Assembly: GCA_964491485.1 (NCBI GenBank)
Contig: CAZBGV010000003.1
Coordinates: 23,992 to 87,991, forward strand
Direction of reading: 5' to 3'
DNA length: 64,000 nucleotides
From: IDS-8 sp964491485
GTDB taxonomy: Bacteria > Pseudomonadota > Gammaproteobacteria > Steroidobacterales > Woeseiaceae
Shown: piece after piece, positions 40,069 to 47,781 of the stretch
Layout of the letters: every line of letters begins with the position of its first letter
Position numbering within the stretch: position 1 is the first letter of the stretch
Position numbers and translations under genes: made by a program
The notes under the pieces: model-generated
Database searches by the model: none
What the model saw: the letters and a program-made list of their open reading frames with translations, nothing else
What the model was told of the DNA's origin: nothing

Positions 40069-41979
40069 ATGGTGGTTTCCGACACACAACAGGCCGCGCC
40101 CGCGGCGGCCGGGCACACGCTGCGCCGGCCCACGGCCGCCGACGGCGCCCGGGTGCACGACCTGGTCGCCGCCTGCCCGCCGCTCGACCGGAACTCACTC
40201 TACTGCAACCTGCTCCAGTGCACGCACTTTGCCGACAGCTCGATCGTCGCGGAGCAGGCCGGCAGGCTGGTCGGCTGGATTTCCGGCTACCGGCTGCCCG
40301 CCGACCCGGCGACGCTCTTCGTCTGGCAGGTCGCGGTCGACGCGGCGGCACGCGGCACCGGCCTCGGGCGGCGCATGCTGCTCGCCCTGCTCGCGCGGCC
40401 GGAGCTCGCGGGAGTGCGCTGGCTCGAGACGACGGTCACGCCCGAGAACAGCGCCTCGCGCGCGCTGTTCCGCTCTCTCGCGCGCCACACCGGGGCACCC
40501 CTCGCCGAGACGGCCGGCTTCGAGCGCGACGCGCATTTCGGCGGCCGGCACGCGAGCGAGCCGCTGTTGGTCATCGGACCCATCGACAGCGACCACGACC
40601 TCGATCACGGCGGCGGGGGCGTTCACGCCCGGCGCTGGCCGGCCGAGCTCCCGTCACGGAGGAACGACATGCCCGAATCCAGTGAAACCGCCGCCAGGCC
40701 GGCGCAGACGTTCGAGCACCTGGAATCGCGGGTGCAGAGCTACGCGCGCCATTTCCCCGTGTGCTTCGATCGTGCCGAGGGCTCCTGGCTCTATACCCGC
40801 GACGGCAAGCGCTACCTCGATTTCCTCATGGGCTGCTCGAGCCTGAATTACGGGCACAACCCGGCGCCGCTCAAGCAGGCGTTGCTCGATTACATCGAGC
40901 GCGACGGGATCACGCACAGCCTCGACCTGCACAGCGACGTCAAGGAACGGTTCCTGCTCGAGCTGTCGCGCACCGTGCTGGCGCCGCGCGGGCTCGATTA
41001 CGTCGTGCAGTTCCCCGGGCCTACCGGCGCGAACGCCGTCGAGGCCGCGCTCAAGCTCGCGCGCAAGGTGACCGGGCGCGAGAACGTTATCGCCTTCACG
41101 AACGGCTTTCACGGCGTGACGCTCGGCGCGCTCGCCTGCACCGGCAGCGGTCACCACCGCGGGGCGGCCGGCACCGCCCTGGCCGGCGTGACGCGCATGC
41201 CTTACGACGGTTACTTCGGCGACGGCGTGGATACCGCGGCCCAGCTCGACAAGCTCCTGTCCGATGCGTCGAGCGGCGTCGACGCGCCGGCCGCCATCCT
41301 GCTCGAGACCGTGCAGGGCGAAGGCGGCCTGAACGTCGCGAGCGACGAGTGGCTGCGCGCCATCGCGGCCGTCGCGCGCCGCCACGGTGCGTTGCTCATC
41401 GTCGACGACATCCAGGCCGGTGCCGGGCGCACCGGCACCTTCTTCAGCTTCGAGCCCGCCGGCATCCGCCCGGACATCGTGACGCTCGCAAAATCCGTGT
41501 CCGGCTACGGCCTGCCGCTCGCGCTCGTGCTCATCGACCGGCGCCACGATCGCTGGCTGCCGGGCGAGCACAACGGCACGTTCCGCGGCAACTGCCATGC
41601 GTTCGTCACTGCCCGGGCGGCGCTCGAAACCTGGTGGCGCGACGGCGCGTTCGCCGACGGTATCCGTGCGCGAGGCGAGCTGCTCGGGGAGCGGCTCGAC
41701 GAGATCGCGCGCGCGGCGCGCCCGCACCGGCTCGAGCCCCGGGGGCGCGGCATGATGCGCGGCCTCGCGATGCCCTCGGGCGAGATCGCGGCGCGCGTCG
41801 TCGAGGGCGCGTTCGCGCGCGGCCTCGTCATCGAGACCAGCGGACCCGACGACGAGGTCGTGAAATGCCTCGCGGCGCTCACCATCGACGAGGCGGAGCT
41901 CCGCCGGGGGCTGGACATCCTCGCGGACGCCGTCAAGGCCGCGCTTGCCGCGGCGGACCGCGACCGCGCCGCGGCCTGA
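40069..41979 (+). CDS. ectA: EctA-EctB continuous reading frame; N-terminal part is L-2,4-diaminobutyrate acetyltransferase
   Basis: The 636-codon frame has no stop between EctA and EctB. Residues 1-170 are EctA, a GNAT enzyme making N-gamma-acetyl-diaminobutyrate: LRRPTAADGARVHDLVAACP, LDRNSLYCNLLQCTHFADSS, VAVDAAARGTGLGRRML and ERDAHFGGRHASEPLL. A linker of about 30 polar residues leads directly into EctB. There is no Shine-Dalgarno sequence before ATG 40069, in line with the very short leader. The frame can give an EctA-EctB fusion, while a strong internal ribosome site allows EctB alone. Confidence 0.85.
   Translation: MVVSDTQQAAPAAAGHTLRRPTAADGARVHDLVAACPPLDRNSLYCNLLQCTHFADSSIVAEQAGRLVGWISGYRLPADPATLFVWQVAVDAAARGTGLGRRMLLALLARPELAGVRWLETTVTPENSASRALFRSLARHTGAPLAETAGFERDAHFGGRHASEPLLVIGPIDSDHDLDHGGGGVHARRWPAELPSRRNDMPESSETAARPAQTFEHLESRVQSYARHFPVCFDRAEGSWLYTRDGKRYLDFLMGCSSLNYGHNPAPLKQALLDYIERDGITHSLDLHSDVKERFLLELSRTVLAPRGLDYVVQFPGPTGANAVEAALKLARKVTGRENVIAFTNGFHGVTLGALACTGSGHHRGAAGTALAGVTRMPYDGYFGDGVDTAAQLDKLLSDASSGVDAPAAILLETVQGEGGLNVASDEWLRAIAAVARRHGALLIVDDIQAGAGRTGTFFSFEPAGIRPDIVTLAKSVSGYGLPLALVLIDRRHDRWLPGEHNGTFRGNCHAFVTARAALETWWRDGAFADGIRARGELLGERLDEIARAARPHRLEPRGRGMMRGLAMPSGEIAARVVEGAFARGLVIETSGPDDEVVKCLAALTIDEAELRRGLDILADAVKAALAAADRDRAAA
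40669..41979 (+). CDS. ectB: Diaminobutyrate-2-oxoglutarate aminotransferase (internal start within the fused frame)
   Basis: A 436-residue PLP enzyme converting aspartate semialdehyde and glutamate to diaminobutyrate. Motifs: FLMGCSSLNYGHNPAPLKQA, VQFPGPTGANAVEAALKLAR, AFTNGFHGVTLGALA, LIVDDIQAGAGRTG and the PLP lysine in TLAKSVSGYGLPLAL. ACGGAGGAACGAC directly before ATG 40669 is an excellent ribosome site, arguing for separate initiation even though the frame is continuous with ectA. It is followed by ectC 21 bp later. Confidence 0.92.
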   Translation: MPESSETAARPAQTFEHLESRVQSYARHFPVCFDRAEGSWLYTRDGKRYLDFLMGCSSLNYGHNPAPLKQALLDYIERDGITHSLDLHSDVKERFLLELSRTVLAPRGLDYVVQFPGPTGANAVEAALKLARKVTGRENVIAFTNGFHGVTLGALACTGSGHHRGAAGTALAGVTRMPYDGYFGDGVDTAAQLDKLLSDASSGVDAPAAILLETVQGEGGLNVASDEWLRAIAAVARRHGALLIVDDIQAGAGRTGTFFSFEPAGIRPDIVTLAKSVSGYGLPLALVLIDRRHDRWLPGEHNGTFRGNCHAFVTARAALETWWRDGAFADGIRARGELLGERLDEIARAARPHRLEPRGRGMMRGLAMPSGEIAARVVEGAFARGLVIETSGPDDEVVKCLAALTIDEAELRRGLDILADAVKAALAAADRDRAAA

Positions 41980-42000
41980 GCCAACGAGGAGCGACAAGAC

Positions 42001-42393
42001 ATGATCATCCGCGATCTGCAAACCGCGCAGCACACGCGCCGCAAGGTCGACAGCCAGGGCTGGAACAGCGTGCGGTTGCTGCTGAAGAACGACGGCATGG
42101 GTTTTTCCTTCCACATCACGACGATCTACGCCGGCGCGGAGCTGCCGATGCACTACCGGCATCATCTCGAGTCCGTCTACTGCATCGAAGGCACGGGCTC
42201 GATCGAGGACGTGGCGACGGGCGAGGTGCACGCGATCCGGCCGGGCATCCTGTATGCGCTCGACCGGAACGACCGGCACGTGCTGCGCGCGGCGACGGAA
42301 CTCACCCTCGCCTGCGTGTTCAACCCGCCGCTGTCCGGGCTGGAGGTGCACGATGCGAGCGGCGCCTACCCGCTGGAGGCGGAGGCGGTATGA
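42001..42393 (+). CDS. ectC: L-ectoine synthase
   Basis: A 130-residue cupin that closes N-gamma-acetyl-diaminobutyrate to ectoine. Signatures: VRLLLKNDGMGFSFHITTIY, MHYRHHLESVYCIEGTGSIE and YALDRNDRHVLRA, including the family's metal-binding and active-site Glu/Tyr/His. Length is normal. GAGGAGCGACAAGAC provides a ribosome site. It overlaps ectD by 4 bp (ATGA). Confidence 0.96.
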   Translation: MIIRDLQTAQHTRRKVDSQGWNSVRLLLKNDGMGFSFHITTIYAGAELPMHYRHHLESVYCIEGTGSIEDVATGEVHAIRPGILYALDRNDRHVLRAATELTLACVFNPPLSGLEVHDASGAYPLEAEAV

Positions 42394-43319
42394 CAGGGCG
42401 GGCAGACGCCTATCCCTCGCGCCAGGCCGCCGAGCCCGCCATCCTGCCGCGCCGCGACCCGGTCGTGCACGGCCGCTGGCACGCGAGCGCGCCGCTCACC
42501 CGCGAGGCAGCCCTGGCCTTCGAGCGCGATGGGTTCCTCGTGCTCGAGGGCCTCTTCGCGGCGGCCGAGGTCGACGCGCTGCGCGCCGCGGCGGAAGCCC
42601 TGCGCGCCGCGCCACCGCAGCGCCTCGAGCCGGAGACCGTGATCGCCGAGCCCGGCTCGGGTGCCGTGCGCTCCGTGTTTCGCGTGCACGCGCAGAGCCC
42701 GCTGTTCGCACGCCTTGCGCGCGATGCCCGACTGGCCGATGTGGCCCGCTTCCTGCTCGGCGACGAGGTCTACGTCCACCAGTCGCGCATGAACTACAAG
42801 CCCGGCTTCGAAGGCAGGGAGTTCTACTGGCATTCCGACTTCGAGACCTGGCATGTCGAGGATGGCATGCCGCGCATGCGCGCGCTCTCCATGACGGTGC
42901 TGCTCACCGAGAACACGCCGCACAACGGCCCGCTCATGCTCATGCCGGGGTCGCATCGGCATTTCGTGGCGTGTGTCGGCGAGACGCCGGAGGATCACTA
43001 CAAGCAGTCGCTACGCAAGCAGGAATACGGCGTGCCGGACCGCGATGCGCTCACGTTCCTCGCCGAGCAGGGCGGCATCGAGGCGCCGGTCGGGCCCGCA
43101 GGCACCGTGATCCTCTTCGACTGCAACGTCATGCACGGTTCCGCCGGCAACATCACGCCGTTCCCGCGCAGCAACGTGTTCCTCGTCTACAACGCGGTCA
43201 GCAACGCCCTGGAGGCGCCATTCGGCCCGGCGAAGCCGCGGCCGGAGTTCATCGCCGCCCGGGAGTCGTTCGCGCCGCTGCGCCCTGCCGCCGGGCAGCT
43301 GCTCTCCTGCGCGGCATGA
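42390..43319 (+). CDS. ectD: Ectoine 5-hydroxylase
   Basis: A 309-residue iron(II)/2-oxoglutarate dioxygenase making 5-hydroxyectoine. The EctD signature is complete: FYWHSDFETWHVEDGMPRMR (iron ligands His and Asp in WHSD), followed by TPHNGPLMLMPGSHRHFVAC and the third ligand His in NVMHGSAGN. It is coupled to ectC and to the aspartokinase gene by 4-bp overlaps. Its presence predicts protection against heat or desiccation as well as salt. Confidence 0.96.
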   Translation: MTGRADAYPSRQAAEPAILPRRDPVVHGRWHASAPLTREAALAFERDGFLVLEGLFAAAEVDALRAAAEALRAAPPQRLEPETVIAEPGSGAVRSVFRVHAQSPLFARLARDARLADVARFLLGDEVYVHQSRMNYKPGFEGREFYWHSDFETWHVEDGMPRMRALSMTVLLTENTPHNGPLMLMPGSHRHFVACVGETPEDHYKQSLRKQEYGVPDRDALTFLAEQGGIEAPVGPAGTVILFDCNVMHGSAGNITPFPRSNVFLVYNAVSNALEAPFGPAKPRPEFIAARESFAPLRPAAGQLLSCAA

Positions 43320-44782
43320 CGGCCGCGAGCGGACAGGAGGTTGCCGGCCACACCGTGGAGAAGATCGGCGGCACGTCGATCAGCGACACGCGGGCGGTGC
43401 TCGACAACGTGCTGATCGGCGGGCGCGAAGGCGATGCGCTGTACCGCCGCATCTTCGTCGTCTCGGCCTACGCCGGGATCACGGACATGCTGCTCGAGAA
43501 CAAGCGGACCGGCGAGCCGGGGGTCCATGCCCTGTTCGCCGGCTCCGAATCCGACTGGGCATGGGGCGACGCGCTCTCCGACGTCAGCGCCCGGATGCGG
43601 CAAATCAACGCCGGGATGTTCGATGAGGAAGCGGACCGGCTCATGGCCGACCGGTTCGTGCGCGAGCGCATCGAAGGCGTACGCAGCTGCCTGCTCGACC
43701 TGCACCGGCTCTGCTCCTACGGCCACTTCAACCTGAGCCTCCATCTCTCGACCGTGCGCGAGATGCTGGCGGGGCTCGGCGAAGCGCACAGCGCCCACAA
43801 CACCAGCCTGCTCCTGCACCGGCAAGGCGTCAACGCGGTGTTCGTGGACCTGACCGGCTGGCGCGACGAGGCCCGGCGCACCCTGGACGAGCGAATCGCC
43901 GCCGCGGTGCCGCAACTCGACGTGGCGGGTACGCTGCCGATCGTCACCGGCTACGCCCAGTGCGAGGAGGGCGTCATCGAGCGCTACGGCCGCGGCTACA
44001 CGGAGGTGATTTTCTCGCGCATCGCGGTGCTCACGCGGGCGCGCGAAGCCATCATCCACAAGGAGTTCCACCTTTCGAGCGCGGATCCCCGGCTCCTCGG
44101 CACGGAGCGCGTGCGGAAGATCGAGCGAACCAGCTACGACGTGGCGGACCAGCTGTCGAACATGGGCATGGAGGCGATCCACCCGGGGGCGGCCAAGGGA
44201 TTGCGCCAGGCCGGCATTCCGCTCTGCATCCGCAACACGTTCGAGCCGGAGGATCCGGGCTCGGAGATCCGCGGGGACTATGTCCCGGCGACGCCCAGGG
44301 CCGAGATCATCACCGGCATGAGGAGCGTGTTCGCGCTAGAGTTCTTCGAGCAGGACATGGTCGGCGTCAAGGGCTACGACGCGGCCATCCTGGACGCGCT
44401 GAAGCGGCACCGGGTGCGGGTGGTCACCAAGACGTCCAACGCGAACACCATCGTGCACTACGTGGCGGGGTCGCTGAAAACGGTGCGCCAGGCGTCGGAC
44501 GACTTGCGCGAAGCGTTCGCATCGTCGAGGATAACGGTACGTAAAGTCGCCATCGTCACCGCGATCGGCAGCGATCTCGACGTGCCCGGCCTGACCGCGC
44601 TCGCGGTCGGCGCGCTGGCCGACGCGGGCATCGAAGTGCTGGGCCTGCACCAGCTCATCCGCAATGTGGACATCCTGTTCATCCTGGCGGAAGAGGATTT
44701 CGAGCGGGCCGTCATTGCTTTGCACGAGGCGCTCGTCGAAGGCCGCAAGCAGGCCGCGCGGCGCTCCCGGCACGCCGCCTGA
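43316..44782 (+). CDS. ask: Ectoine-specific aspartate kinase
   Basis: A 488-residue enzyme that phosphorylates aspartate to feed aspartate semialdehyde into the pathway. VEKIGGTSISD replaces the usual VxKFGGTSV, as in the Ask_Ect branch. VVSAYAGITDMLLENKRTGE, GYTEVIFSRIAVLTRAREAI and a C-terminal ACT pair (VGVKGYDAAILDALK, VTAIGSDLDVPGL) follow. Dedicated Ask_Ect enzymes are thought to escape threonine/lysine feedback. It ends the operon and is followed by a rho-independent terminator. Confidence 0.93.
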   Translation: MTAASGQEVAGHTVEKIGGTSISDTRAVLDNVLIGGREGDALYRRIFVVSAYAGITDMLLENKRTGEPGVHALFAGSESDWAWGDALSDVSARMRQINAGMFDEEADRLMADRFVRERIEGVRSCLLDLHRLCSYGHFNLSLHLSTVREMLAGLGEAHSAHNTSLLLHRQGVNAVFVDLTGWRDEARRTLDERIAAAVPQLDVAGTLPIVTGYAQCEEGVIERYGRGYTEVIFSRIAVLTRAREAIIHKEFHLSSADPRLLGTERVRKIERTSYDVADQLSNMGMEAIHPGAAKGLRQAGIPLCIRNTFEPEDPGSEIRGDYVPATPRAEIITGMRSVFALEFFEQDMVGVKGYDAAILDALKRHRVRVVTKTSNANTIVHYVAGSLKTVRQASDDLREAFASSRITVRKVAIVTAIGSDLDVPGLTALAVGALADAGIEVLGLHQLIRNVDILFILAEEDFERAVIALHEALVEGRKQAARRSRHAA

Positions 44783-44799
44783 CATCACCGCACCCGTAT

Positions 44800-44822
44800 C
44801 GCCGGTCCCCTCCGGCGTTTTT
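44800..44822 (+). terminator. Rho-independent terminator of the ect operon
   Basis: CGCCGG-TCCCCT-CCGGCG followed by TTTTT, 17 bp after the ask stop. Confidence 0.88.
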
Positions 44823-44853
44823 CATCGACCGACACTCCACGGAGGAATCCATC

Positions 44854-45126
44854 ATGCTGACGGTCAGCGAAACCGTATTGAAGCAATTCGATCGCGCCCT
44901 CGAACGGGCGGGCGAGCCCGGCGGCGGCGAGCGCTGCCTGCGCATGGTCCGCAGCGACGACGCGAACCTGTCGCTCGCGCTCGAGACGCCCGAGCCCGGC
45001 GATACCACCTGGGAATACGAGGGCCGGACCGTGCTCGCCGTTCCGGAGAGCTGCGCCGGCTTCTGCGACGACAAGATGCTCGACATCGACGACCAGGGCC
45101 GACTGGTGCTCAGCCAGCAGGTATGA
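44854..45126 (+). CDS. Small HesB/IscA-like-fold protein (uncertain)
   Basis: A 90-residue cytoplasmic protein. The beta-strand pattern LSLALETPEPGDTTWEYEGR, then VLAVPESCAGFCDDKMLDID and a final GRLVLSQQV recalls HesB/IscA-type iron-sulfur scaffold relatives. The two cysteines (ESCAGFC) and RCL are not in the canonical scaffold arrangement, so cluster binding is doubtful. GGAGG lies before ATG 44854. It overlaps the next gene by ATGA. Confidence 0.5.
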   Translation: MLTVSETVLKQFDRALERAGEPGGGERCLRMVRSDDANLSLALETPEPGDTTWEYEGRTVLAVPESCAGFCDDKMLDIDDQGRLVLSQQV

Positions 45127-45563
45127 AGGTCCACGATCATTTCGTCGTGCGCCTGGGTGGCCGGGATTACTGCGACACGCCCAACCTCGTCGTCTACCGG
45201 GGTGCGCCGCTGCTCAGGCTGTTGCGCACCCCGGACGACGAGCTCGAGGTCCAGGCGGAGGTGTTCGACGCCGACGGGCACCGCAAGGCGAAAGTGCGCG
45301 GGACCGAGCTGGTCGAGGGGGATCCGGAGGCGATCGACGTACGCTCGAGCGAGAACTGTTACGTGATTCGCGATCGCGCCAGTGATCGGGTCGTGTGCGA
45401 GATTCGCCGTCGTGCGGGGAAGCAGAAGATGGATCTCGACGTGTCCATCCTGATGCATGCCCCGGACGGCTTTCTGATCCACGCGAATCCGGCACAGTCG
45501 AACGTCGAGCCGCTGCACGACGGGCTCCTCGTGCGCGGCGCGGAGGCGGCGATCGCGCTCTGA
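45123..45563 (+). CDS. Conserved-looking hypothetical protein (146 residues)
   Basis: I do not recognise the family. The sequence suggests a beta-rich, soluble protein: HFVVRLGGRDYCDTPNLVVY, LLRLLRTPDDELEVQAEVFD, and CEIRRRAGKQKMDLDVSILM. There is no signal or membrane segment. It is translationally coupled to the small HesB-like protein (4-bp overlap), so the two probably function together. Confidence 0.6.
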   Translation: MKVHDHFVVRLGGRDYCDTPNLVVYRGAPLLRLLRTPDDELEVQAEVFDADGHRKAKVRGTELVEGDPEAIDVRSSENCYVIRDRASDRVVCEIRRRAGKQKMDLDVSILMHAPDGFLIHANPAQSNVEPLHDGLLVRGAEAAIAL

Positions 45564-45671
45564 GCGCCCGTGAATGCCGCGCGAATGCGTTCCTGCATTG
45601 GCGCGGCGAGCCCCCGGCCCGTTGCAAAACGGCGGGCCGCCGGGCAAGGTGCGCGTGGAGGGAGCGCGCAC

Positions 45672-46961
45672 ATGCCCTTGCAGAATCCGGTCGTCGTCAT
45701 TCCGGGGATCACGGCTACGTCGCTTATCGACGAGTATCCGCTGGAGGCGAACACCGTCTGGTCGATGGTGTTCAACAAGGAGCACGAGCGCATCGCCCTG
45801 CACCCGGATGACCTCAGGTTCGAAGCGATCGAGCCCGCGCGTGTGACCCCGGGCCGCGTGTTCCCGATTTACGAGGACCTGATCAAGGCGCTGCGCCACG
45901 AGCTGTCGCCGCAGGCGGACCAGCCGACCCCGGTATTCGCGTTTCCCTACGACTGGCGCATGGACGTGCGCCTGACCGCCGCCCGCCTGGCCGCCTTCGT
46001 CGACGAGGTGCTCGGGCGGACGCGGCTCCTCAGGCACTACGGGAACGCGGACGGGCTCGCGGTCGATCTCGTCGGCCATTCCATGGGCGGGCTCGTCATC
46101 TGCGAATACCTCGCGCAGGCAGGACGGCGGGCGAAGGTCGGCAAGGTGGCGACGATCGGCACGCCCTGGCTCGGCTCGGTGGAGGCGATCGTGAAGATCG
46201 CCACCGGCATGACGCTGCTCACCGGGAGCGAGCCGAAGGAGCGCGAGCGCGAGACGGCGCGCATCCTGCCGGCGATCTACCAGCTGTTCCCGAGCTGGCC
46301 GGGGGCCGTGGTGGATGCCGAGGGCCGCGACGTCGACGTTTTCGATCCGGCCAACATGCAGGCGAGCGTGATCGACAGCCTCACGGAATTCGTGCGCTTG
46401 TACGCGGTCGGCGTGCGCGCGGCCGAGCGGCGCAACGAGGCCTTGCGCATCCTCGGGGACATGCTGTCCCGGGCGCGGGCGCACCGCAGGACCGTCACCG
46501 GGTTCCGGACGTCGGGCTCGCCGCCGCGCCAGGTCGACTGGCTGGTCATCGCCGGGCTCGGCCAGCGCACGCGGCTCTCGGTGACGGTCGACGGCGCGCG
46601 CGGCGGCCCGCGCTTCGTGCTCGACGACTCGCAGTTCATCGACGAGTACTCGCCGGAGGCGCCCGAATCGCGGCGCACGGGCGACGGCACGGTGCCGCTC
46701 CCGGCCGCCCTGCCGCCGTTCCTGCCGGAGAGCAACGTCGTGTGCGTCGCACCGGACGACCTGAATTTCTTCGAGCTGGGCGATCGCCTGCTGGTCGACA
46801 TCGGGGGCATGCACGGCCTCCTGCCGCGCATCAACCTCGTGCAGCGGCTGGTGACGAAGCACCTGCTGCCGCGTTACCGCGGCGAGGTCTGGGGGCGGCG
46901 CGTGCCGGGCGCCGCCGCCTGGACGCCGCCGATCGCAGGCCTGCCCGAAAAGTCCCCTTGA
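45672..46961 (+). CDS. Alpha/beta-hydrolase of the lecithin:cholesterol acyltransferase type
   Basis: A 429-residue protein. VVVIPGITATSLIDEYPLEA (oxyanion region), FPYDWRMD, the nucleophile elbow VDLVGHSMGGLVICEYL, GTPWLGS and GDGTVPLPAALPPF (acid Asp) form the LCAT/phospholipase-like core. The catalytic His is probably in DIGGMHGLLP. No signal peptide is seen, so it is probably cytosolic. Substrate is likely a lipid or ester; unproven. ATG 45672 follows a GGAGGGAG-type site. Confidence 0.8.
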   Translation: MPLQNPVVVIPGITATSLIDEYPLEANTVWSMVFNKEHERIALHPDDLRFEAIEPARVTPGRVFPIYEDLIKALRHELSPQADQPTPVFAFPYDWRMDVRLTAARLAAFVDEVLGRTRLLRHYGNADGLAVDLVGHSMGGLVICEYLAQAGRRAKVGKVATIGTPWLGSVEAIVKIATGMTLLTGSEPKERERETARILPAIYQLFPSWPGAVVDAEGRDVDVFDPANMQASVIDSLTEFVRLYAVGVRAAERRNEALRILGDMLSRARAHRRTVTGFRTSGSPPRQVDWLVIAGLGQRTRLSVTVDGARGGPRFVLDDSQFIDEYSPEAPESRRTGDGTVPLPAALPPFLPESNVVCVAPDDLNFFELGDRLLVDIGGMHGLLPRINLVQRLVTKHLLPRYRGEVWGRRVPGAAAWTPPIAGLPEKSP

Positions 46962-47001
46962 CGCTGCCCCGGCCGCGTGCCGGGGGCGGCGGGAAAACGC
47001 A

Positions 47002-47007
47002 TATACT
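47002..47007 (+). promoter_or_regulatory. Possible -10 element before the DUF4956-like gene
   Basis: TATACT in GCATATACTTGG, 85 bp before ATG 47092; no clear -35. Confidence 0.3.
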
Positions 47008-47091
47008 TGGACCGCGCTTCGGCGAGCGGTCCGGGCCGTTGCCGCCTGCGCAAGGACATCCTGCCGGCGGCGAGTGCGGATTGGGGAACTG

Positions 47092-47742
47092 ATGAGAAGG
47101 GGCTCGAGCTTCCTGCTTCCGGCGACGCTGATCACGCTGTACTACGCCTTCTGGGCCGGCGTGATCGCGGCACTGCTGGCCTGGTGGCCGGCGCTGCGCG
47201 ACGTGTTCCCGGTCGGCGGTCTCGGCGACCTCGCGGCGCGCTCCGCCGATGCGTTCGAGCCGGTCTACACGGAAGCCGGCGCCACGGTACTCTCACCGCA
47301 CGGTCCCGTCACGCTGGCGTTCGCGACCCTCGGCGCGGCCGTGCTGACCGTGCCCGTGTCCTGGGCGTATTTCATCACCAGCCGGAACAAGGAAATCGAC
47401 CAGTCCTTCGTGCAGACGATCATCCTGATGCCGATCATCGTGACCGGCATCGCCATGATCGTGCTCAACAGCCTGGCGCTCGCGTTCAGCCTCGCCGGCA
47501 TCGTGGCCGCCGTTCGATTCCGGTTTGCGCTCGAGCAGCCCGCGGATGCGATGTACATTTTCGTCGCCATCGGCATCGGACTCGGCGCCGGCATCGGGTC
47601 GCTCGGCATCGCCGCCGTGATCTCGATGGCTTTCGTGTACGCGATGCTGGTCATCTGGAAGCTCGAATACGGCCGCTCCCTTTCCGGCCCGTTCTTTTCC
47701 ATGCTGACGCGGCGGGACCGTGCCGAGGAAGATGTCGACTGA
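47092..47742 (+). CDS. DUF4956-like membrane protein
   Basis: A 216-residue protein with about four membrane helices: LLPATLITLYYAFWAGVIAA, VLTVPVSWAYF, IILMPIIVTGIAMIVLNSLA and a paired YIFVAIGIGLGAGIGSLGIA. The motif VRFRFALEQPADAMYIFVAI corresponds to the conserved RFR(s/n)-x-D-x-I(F)-AIG core of DUF4956. Function unknown; relatives often sit beside polyphosphate or CotH-like genes. GGGGAA precedes ATG 47092; GTG 47074 is the alternative start. Confidence 0.65.
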   Translation: MRRGSSFLLPATLITLYYAFWAGVIAALLAWWPALRDVFPVGGLGDLAARSADAFEPVYTEAGATVLSPHGPVTLAFATLGAAVLTVPVSWAYFITSRNKEIDQSFVQTIILMPIIVTGIAMIVLNSLALAFSLAGIVAAVRFRFALEQPADAMYIFVAIGIGLGAGIGSLGIAAVISMAFVYAMLVIWKLEYGRSLSGPFFSMLTRRDRAEEDVD

Positions 47743-47781
47743 GCCGGTGGGCCGGCCGGCCGCGCGCCAGGGGATGGAACG

